Both the position numbers and the translations under genes were made by a program. This document shows positions 60,488 to 64,000 of a DNA stretch of 64,000 bases, piece after piece; positions within the stretch are counted from its first letter, which is position 1, and every line of letters starts with the position of its first letter. The notes under the pieces were generated by a model. The model did not search any database. It was not told the DNA's origin and saw only the letters and a list, made by a program, of their open reading frames with translations. The stretch lies in contig NZ_BMXQ01000001.1 of NCBI RefSeq assembly GCF_014651835.1, positions 1,564,801 through 1,628,800 of the forward strand, given 5' to 3'. Source of the stretch: Pigmentiphaga litoralis. Its GTDB lineage: Bacteria > Pseudomonadota > Gammaproteobacteria > Burkholderiales > Burkholderiaceae_B.

Positions 60488-61744
60488 TCAGGCCTGCGTC
60501 TGGTCCAGACCGAACGCCTTGTGCAGCGCGCGTACGGCCAGTTCCATGTACTTGTCGTCCATGATCACCGAGGTCTTGATCTCGCTCGTGCTGATCATCT
60601 GGATGTTGATGCCCTCTTCCGACAGGGTCTTGAACATCAGGCTGGCGACGCCGACGTGCGAGCGCATGCCAATGCCGACGATCGAAACCTTCGCGACCTT
60701 GGGGTCGGCGACGACTTCGCGGGCGCCGACTTGCGTGACCACGTCGCGGTTCAGGACGTCGATGGTTTTCTGGAACTCGTTGCGATGCACGGTGAACGAG
60801 AAGTCGGTGGTGCCGGCGACCGACTGGTTCTGCACGATCACGTCGACGTCGATGTTGGCGGCGGCGATCGGACCCAGGATGGAGTACGCGATCCCTGGCT
60901 TGTCGGGCACGGCCAGGACCGTGACCTTGGCTTCGTCGCGGCTGAACGCGATGCCCGAAACAACAGCGGATTCCATCTTTTCGTCTTCCTCAAAGGTAAT
61001 CAGGGTGCCCGACTGCATTTCTTCGTCGAGCGGCATCAAAGGGTCGGTCAGGGACGACAGCACGCGGGTAGGCACGCGGTACTTGCCGGCAAATTCAACG
61101 GACCGGATCTGCAGGATCTTGGAGCCGAGGGATGCCATTTCGAGCATTTCCTCGAAGGACACCACGCGCAGGCGGCGTGCTTCGGGCACGACGCGGGGGT
61201 CGGTGGTGTAGACGCCATCGACATCGGTGTAGATCAGGCACTCGCTGGCCTTGAGCGCGGCTGCCACGGCGACCGCCGAGGTGTCCGATCCGCCGCGGCC
61301 CAGCGTGGTGATGTTGTTGTCATCGTCGATGCCCTGGAAGCCTGCCACGATCACCACACGGCCCTGGTCCAGGTCGCCGCGGATGCGCGTGTCGTCGATC
61401 GACGCGATGCGGGCCTTGGTGTACGAGGCGTCGGTGCGCACGGGAACCTGCCAGCCGGTGTAGCTGCGAGCATCCAGGCCGAGCGATTTCAGCGCCATGG
61501 CCAGCAGGCCCACGCTGACCTGCTCGCCGGTCGAGGCGATCATGTCGAGCTCGCGCGGATCGGGCTGTTCCTGGATCTCTTTGGCCAGGCCGATGAGGCG
61601 ATTGGTTTCCCCGGACATGGCCGAAGGAACGACCACGATCTGGTGGCCGGCGGCGTGCCATTTGGCGACGCGGCGTGCAACATTCTTGATGCGCTCGACT
61701 GAGCCCATCGACGTGCCGCCATATTTATGAACGATCAGTGCCAT
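60488..61744 (-). CDS. lysC: Aspartate kinase
   Basis: 418 aa. The kinase domain opens LIVHKYGGTSMGSVERIKNV, with VVVPSAMSGETNRL, STGEQVSVGLLAMALKS and GRGGSDTSAVAVAAALKASE. Two C-terminal ACT domains start near residue 265 (KVTVLAVPDKPGIAYSILGP; KVSIVGIGMRSHVGVASLMF). It phosphorylates aspartate, the first step to lysine, threonine, methionine and diaminopimelate; the ACT domains mediate feedback inhibition. It is transcribed from the same direction as tilS, 74 bases after its stop, toward the tRNA gene. Confidence 0.96.
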   Translation of the reverse strand: MALIVHKYGGTSMGSVERIKNVARRVAKWHAAGHQIVVVPSAMSGETNRLIGLAKEIQEQPDPRELDMIASTGEQVSVGLLAMALKSLGLDARSYTGWQVPVRTDASYTKARIASIDDTRIRGDLDQGRVVIVAGFQGIDDDNNITTLGRGGSDTSAVAVAAALKASECLIYTDVDGVYTTDPRVVPEARRLRVVSFEEMLEMASLGSKILQIRSVEFAGKYRVPTRVLSSLTDPLMPLDEEMQSGTLITFEEDEKMESAVVSGIAFSRDEAKVTVLAVPDKPGIAYSILGPIAAANIDVDVIVQNQSVAGTTDFSFTVHRNEFQKTIDVLNRDVVTQVGAREVVADPKVAKVSIVGIGMRSHVGVASLMFKTLSEEGINIQMISTSEIKTSVIMDDKYMELAVRALHKAFGLDQTQA

Positions 61745-61818
61745 TTTCTCGTGTGCGGATCATTAAGGGGCAGGCTAACCATAAATGGTAGCCCAGCCAG
61801 CCCGACTTCGCAAAAGCC

Positions 61819-63282
61819 CTAGGAAACCACCGTTGCGCCCGGACGATCGGCGACCCAGTTCAGACGGATGCCCGGCTCGGCCTGCGGGACACGGGCATCG
61901 ATGCCCAGGCCTGCCGCGTAGACCAGGATGTCGCCCCGATACACGAGCGGCAGGCGTTCGCGCTCCCAGCTGGGAATGCCGCGTTCCTGGTACAGGTTCT
62001 TCAGGCTGCGGCTTGGCGTGGAGGGTCCGACCTTGAGCCGTTCGCGGCCACGCCGCCATCCCAGGCTGAGGGGGCCGCCGCGCAGCCATTGCGGATCGAT
62101 TCCCTGGGCAGCTGACAAAAACTGCAGAGTGCCGCCGTGGCTTTCCACGCGAATGTCCGCTTCGCCTGCCCATACGATGCCGGCCGCGTCGGCGGACGCC
62201 GTGCCGTCGTCGGTCGAGCGGTCTCCTGCACGGTCGATCACCAGCCAGTCGCGAAACCGGCGCACGTGGACGGCTTCGTGCTGCAATACGATCTGGCGGT
62301 CGCGGGCCGCGCGTTGCAGTTGCCGCTGCAGTTCCAGCAGACGCGCTTCGGACGGCATGGTCAGCCCGTGTTCGGCCAGCCAGAGCCGCAGCACCAGGGT
62401 CTGCCGGGCCTCGCTCAGCTCGAGCAGCGCCGAGACCCGCACGCAGTGGTCGTACGGGGGCACGTGTTCCTGAACGGTTTCCAGGTCGGCCAGCGCCACC
62501 TCGCGCAGCACCTGCGCCGACTCCGTGGCCAGCCGCGCAAAGCGTTCCAGCGTGCTGCGGTAGCCGGGCCAGGTGCGCTCGATGGCGGGCAGCACTTCTC
62601 CACGCAACGCGCCGCGGGCGTAGCGGGCATCGAGGTTGGACGGATCGGTGACGGGCACGTAGTCGGGCGCCAGGGCGGGGCCGTATTCACGCAGGTATTC
62701 CACGATGCGGCTGCGCGGCACCATCAGCCAGGGTCGCAGGTAGTCGATGCCGTCAAGCCGGCTTTCCGCCGCCATGCCGCCGACGCCGTCGAGCCCGGCG
62801 CCCCGCAGCAGGCGCAGCATGACGGTTTCGACTTGGTCGTCCTGGTGGTGCCCGAGCAGAATGTGGCGCACACCGGCCGCGCGGGCCATGTCGCCCAACG
62901 CGGCGTAGCGCGCGACGCGGGCCGCGGCTTCGATGCCCCTGCCATCAGAGGCGTCGACGGTCACCCGGGTCTGTTTGAAGGGCAGGCCCAGGCGACCGGC
63001 CAGACAGGATGCGACATGGGCCCAGTCGTCGGCTTGCGGATGCAGGCCGTGATGGACATGGAAGACATGCAAGGCCCATCCGCGATCACGCGCCGCGGAC
63101 GCCGCCAGCATTGCCAGGGCCGATGAGTCAGGCCCGCCGCTGACGGCAACCGCCAGACGATCGAGGTCCGGCGGCACCGCGTCGAGCGCCTCGTTCAGCG
63201 CCGAGACCAGCGCGTTCAAAAGGGAGGATGCACCACCGCCCTGCCCCGGTTCAGGGCTGGACGGTCTCCTTGAATCGGCCAT
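61819..63282 (-). CDS. tilS: tRNA(Ile)-lysidine synthase
   Basis: 487 aa. PP-loop: [16 protein letters not shown] (residues 43-58). Then [48 protein letters not shown] and [20 protein letters not shown] are TilS motifs; the C-terminal substrate domain has [20 protein letters not shown]. It converts cytidine 34 of the tRNA-Ile(CAU) to lysidine, so AUA is read as Ile. The chosen ATG 63282 overlaps the end of accA by 32 bases; a later start is possible. Confidence 0.95.
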   Translation of the reverse strand: MADSRRPSSPEPGQGGGASSLLNALVSALNEALDAVPPDLDRLAVAVSGGPDSSALAMLAASAARDRGWALHVFHVHHGLHPQADDWAHVASCLAGRLGLPFKQTRVTVDASDGRGIEAAARVARYAALGDMARAAGVRHILLGHHQDDQVETVMLRLLRGAGLDGVGGMAAESRLDGIDYLRPWLMVPRSRIVEYLREYGPALAPDYVPVTDPSNLDARYARGALRGEVLPAIERTWPGYRSTLERFARLATESAQVLREVALADLETVQEHVPPYDHCVRVSALLELSEARQTLVLRLWLAEHGLTMPSEARLLELQRQLQRAARDRQIVLQHEAVHVRRFRDWLVIDRAGDRSTDDGTASADAAGIVWAGEADIRVESHGGTLQFLSAAQGIDPQWLRGGPLSLGWRRGRERLKVGPSTPSRSLKNLYQERGIPSWERERLPLVYRGDILVYAAGLGIDARVPQAEPGIRLNWVADRPGATVVS

Positions 63283-64000
63283 AGGACATCACACGTTCGA
63301 ACCGGGTGCGGACCAGATCGGCCGGCTTGACCCCCTGGCACTGGCGCAGGCTGTCGACCAGGCCGCGGCGCAGCAACTGCGCCATCTGCTTGGGATCGCG
63401 GTGCGCGCCGCCCACGGGCTCGCTGATGATCTTGTCGATGAGGCCCAGGGCCTTGATCCGGTGCGCGGTGATGCCGAGCACTTCGGCGGCGTCGGGCGCC
63501 TTTTCCTGGCTGCGCCACAGGATCGATGCGCAGCCTTCGGGGGAGATCACCGAGTAGGTCGAGTACTGCAGCATCAGGACGACGTCGGCCACGGCGATCG
63601 CCAGCGCGCCGCCCGAGCCGCCTTCGCCGATGATGGTGCTGATGATCGGCACTTTCAGTTCCGACATCGCATAGATGTTGTGGCCGATGGCTTCGGACTG
63701 GCCGCGCGCTTCGGCATCGATGCCGGGATAGGCGCCCGGCGTGTCGACGAAGGTGAACACCGGCATGTTGAATTTTTCGGCCAGGCGCATCAGGCGCAGG
63801 GCCTTGCGATAGCCTTCGGGCTTGGGCATGCCGAAGTTGCGCATCGCGCGCTCTTTCGTGTCGCGGCCCTTCTGGTGGCCAATGATCATGCAGGGCGCGC
63901 CATTGAAGCGGGCCATGCCGCCCACAATGGACTTGTCGTCGCCGAACTGACGGTCACCGTGCAGCTCGTGGAAGTCGGTGAACAGCTCGCGGACGTAATC
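63251..64000 (-). CDS. accA: Acetyl-CoA carboxylase carboxyltransferase, alpha subunit (N-terminus outside window)
   Basis: The last 249 residues are present; the frame runs off the right edge ([20 protein letters not shown]). Features: [93 protein letters not shown]. It transfers carboxyl from biotin carboxyl carrier protein to acetyl-CoA as part of the AccAD heterotetramer in fatty acid synthesis. tilS begins inside its 3' end, implying co-transcription. Confidence 0.96.
   Translation of the reverse strand, partial: DYVRELFTDFHELHGDRQFGDDKSIVGGMARFNGAPCMIIGHQKGRDTKERAMRNFGMPKPEGYRKALRLMRLAEKFNMPVFTFVDTPGAYPGIDAEARGQSEAIGHNIYAMSELKVPIISTIIGEGGSGGALAIAVADVVLMLQYSTYSVISPEGCASILWRSQEKAPDAAEVLGITAHRIKALGLIDKIISEPVGGAHRDPKQMAQLLRRGLVDSLRQCQGVKPADLVRTRFERVMSYGRFKETVQP

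Overview
The window is high-GC DNA from a betaproteobacterium, most likely Burkholderiales, family Alcaligenaceae (Bordetella/Achromobacter/Pigmentiphaga-like). The evidence is nine periplasmic receptors of the Bug/TctC type, which expanded in that family, and the order accA-tilS-lysC-tRNA-Ser at the right end. The genus cannot be fixed from the sequence alone. I see no insertion sequence, phage, CRISPR array or rRNA. Most of the window is accessory catabolic and regulatory DNA; only about 60.3-64 kb is core.

Layout. 0-1.2 kb: the 3' end of a 2-oxoglutarate/Fe(II) oxygenase converging on a TIGR04222 membrane protein. 1.3-5.5 kb: a coupled Bug-GMC oxidoreductase-aldehyde dehydrogenase operon. 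5.8-9.4 kb: erythromycin-esterase-family protein, DUF4142 protein, NmrA-like oxidoreductase and AraC regulator. 9.5-18.6 kb: a long minus-strand run, XapX - amidohydrolase - MFS - [hydrolase remnant] - isochorismatase-like - alpha/beta hydrolase lacking the usual Ser - propeller histidine kinase - LuxR-type response regulator. 18.7-23.5 kb: stand-alone CheB, Tat-exported DUF839 protein, an orphan sensory-rhodopsin-transducer-like protein and a tannase/feruloyl esterase lipoprotein. 23.9-32.5 kb: Bug receptors with LysR regulators, an AtuA pair and an isochorismatase-family amidohydrolase.

32.4-47.5 kb is the most interesting part. A MarR regulator is followed by a rhombosortase. About 4 kb away lies a secreted alpha/beta hydrolase that ends in a GlyGly-CTERM-like tail, the class of tail rhombosortases act on. 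It is followed by two Bug receptors and then by a phthalate-4,5-dioxygenase-like operon: Rieske oxygenase, dihydroxyphthalate-decarboxylase-like protein, FMN/2Fe-2S reductase and a dihydrodiol-dehydrogenase-like Gfo/Idh/MocA protein. The hydrolase and the oxygenase promoters each have a good sigma70 -35/-10 pair followed directly by a TTAG-N4-CTAA dyad, the form of operator bound by MarR/SlyA regulators. My inference is a co-regulated route: surface or extracellular ester cleavage, aromatic acid capture by Bug proteins, then ring dihydroxylation. A PcaD-like enol-lactonase and another Bug lie just beyond.

47.6-52 kb: two tandem LysR regulators, an M20 amidohydrolase and a Bug. 52-55.8 kb: a phosphate-starvation operon of two tandem alkaline phosphatases and an unknown His-rich secreted protein, behind a well-formed Pho box and matching -10. 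56-60.2 kb: a DUF2442 protein and an aldolase/amidohydrolase/Tat-dependent Bug operon divergent from a LysR regulator, with a T-N11-A dyad between them. 60.3-64 kb: tRNA-Ser(GCU), lysC, tilS and accA (cut by the window end).
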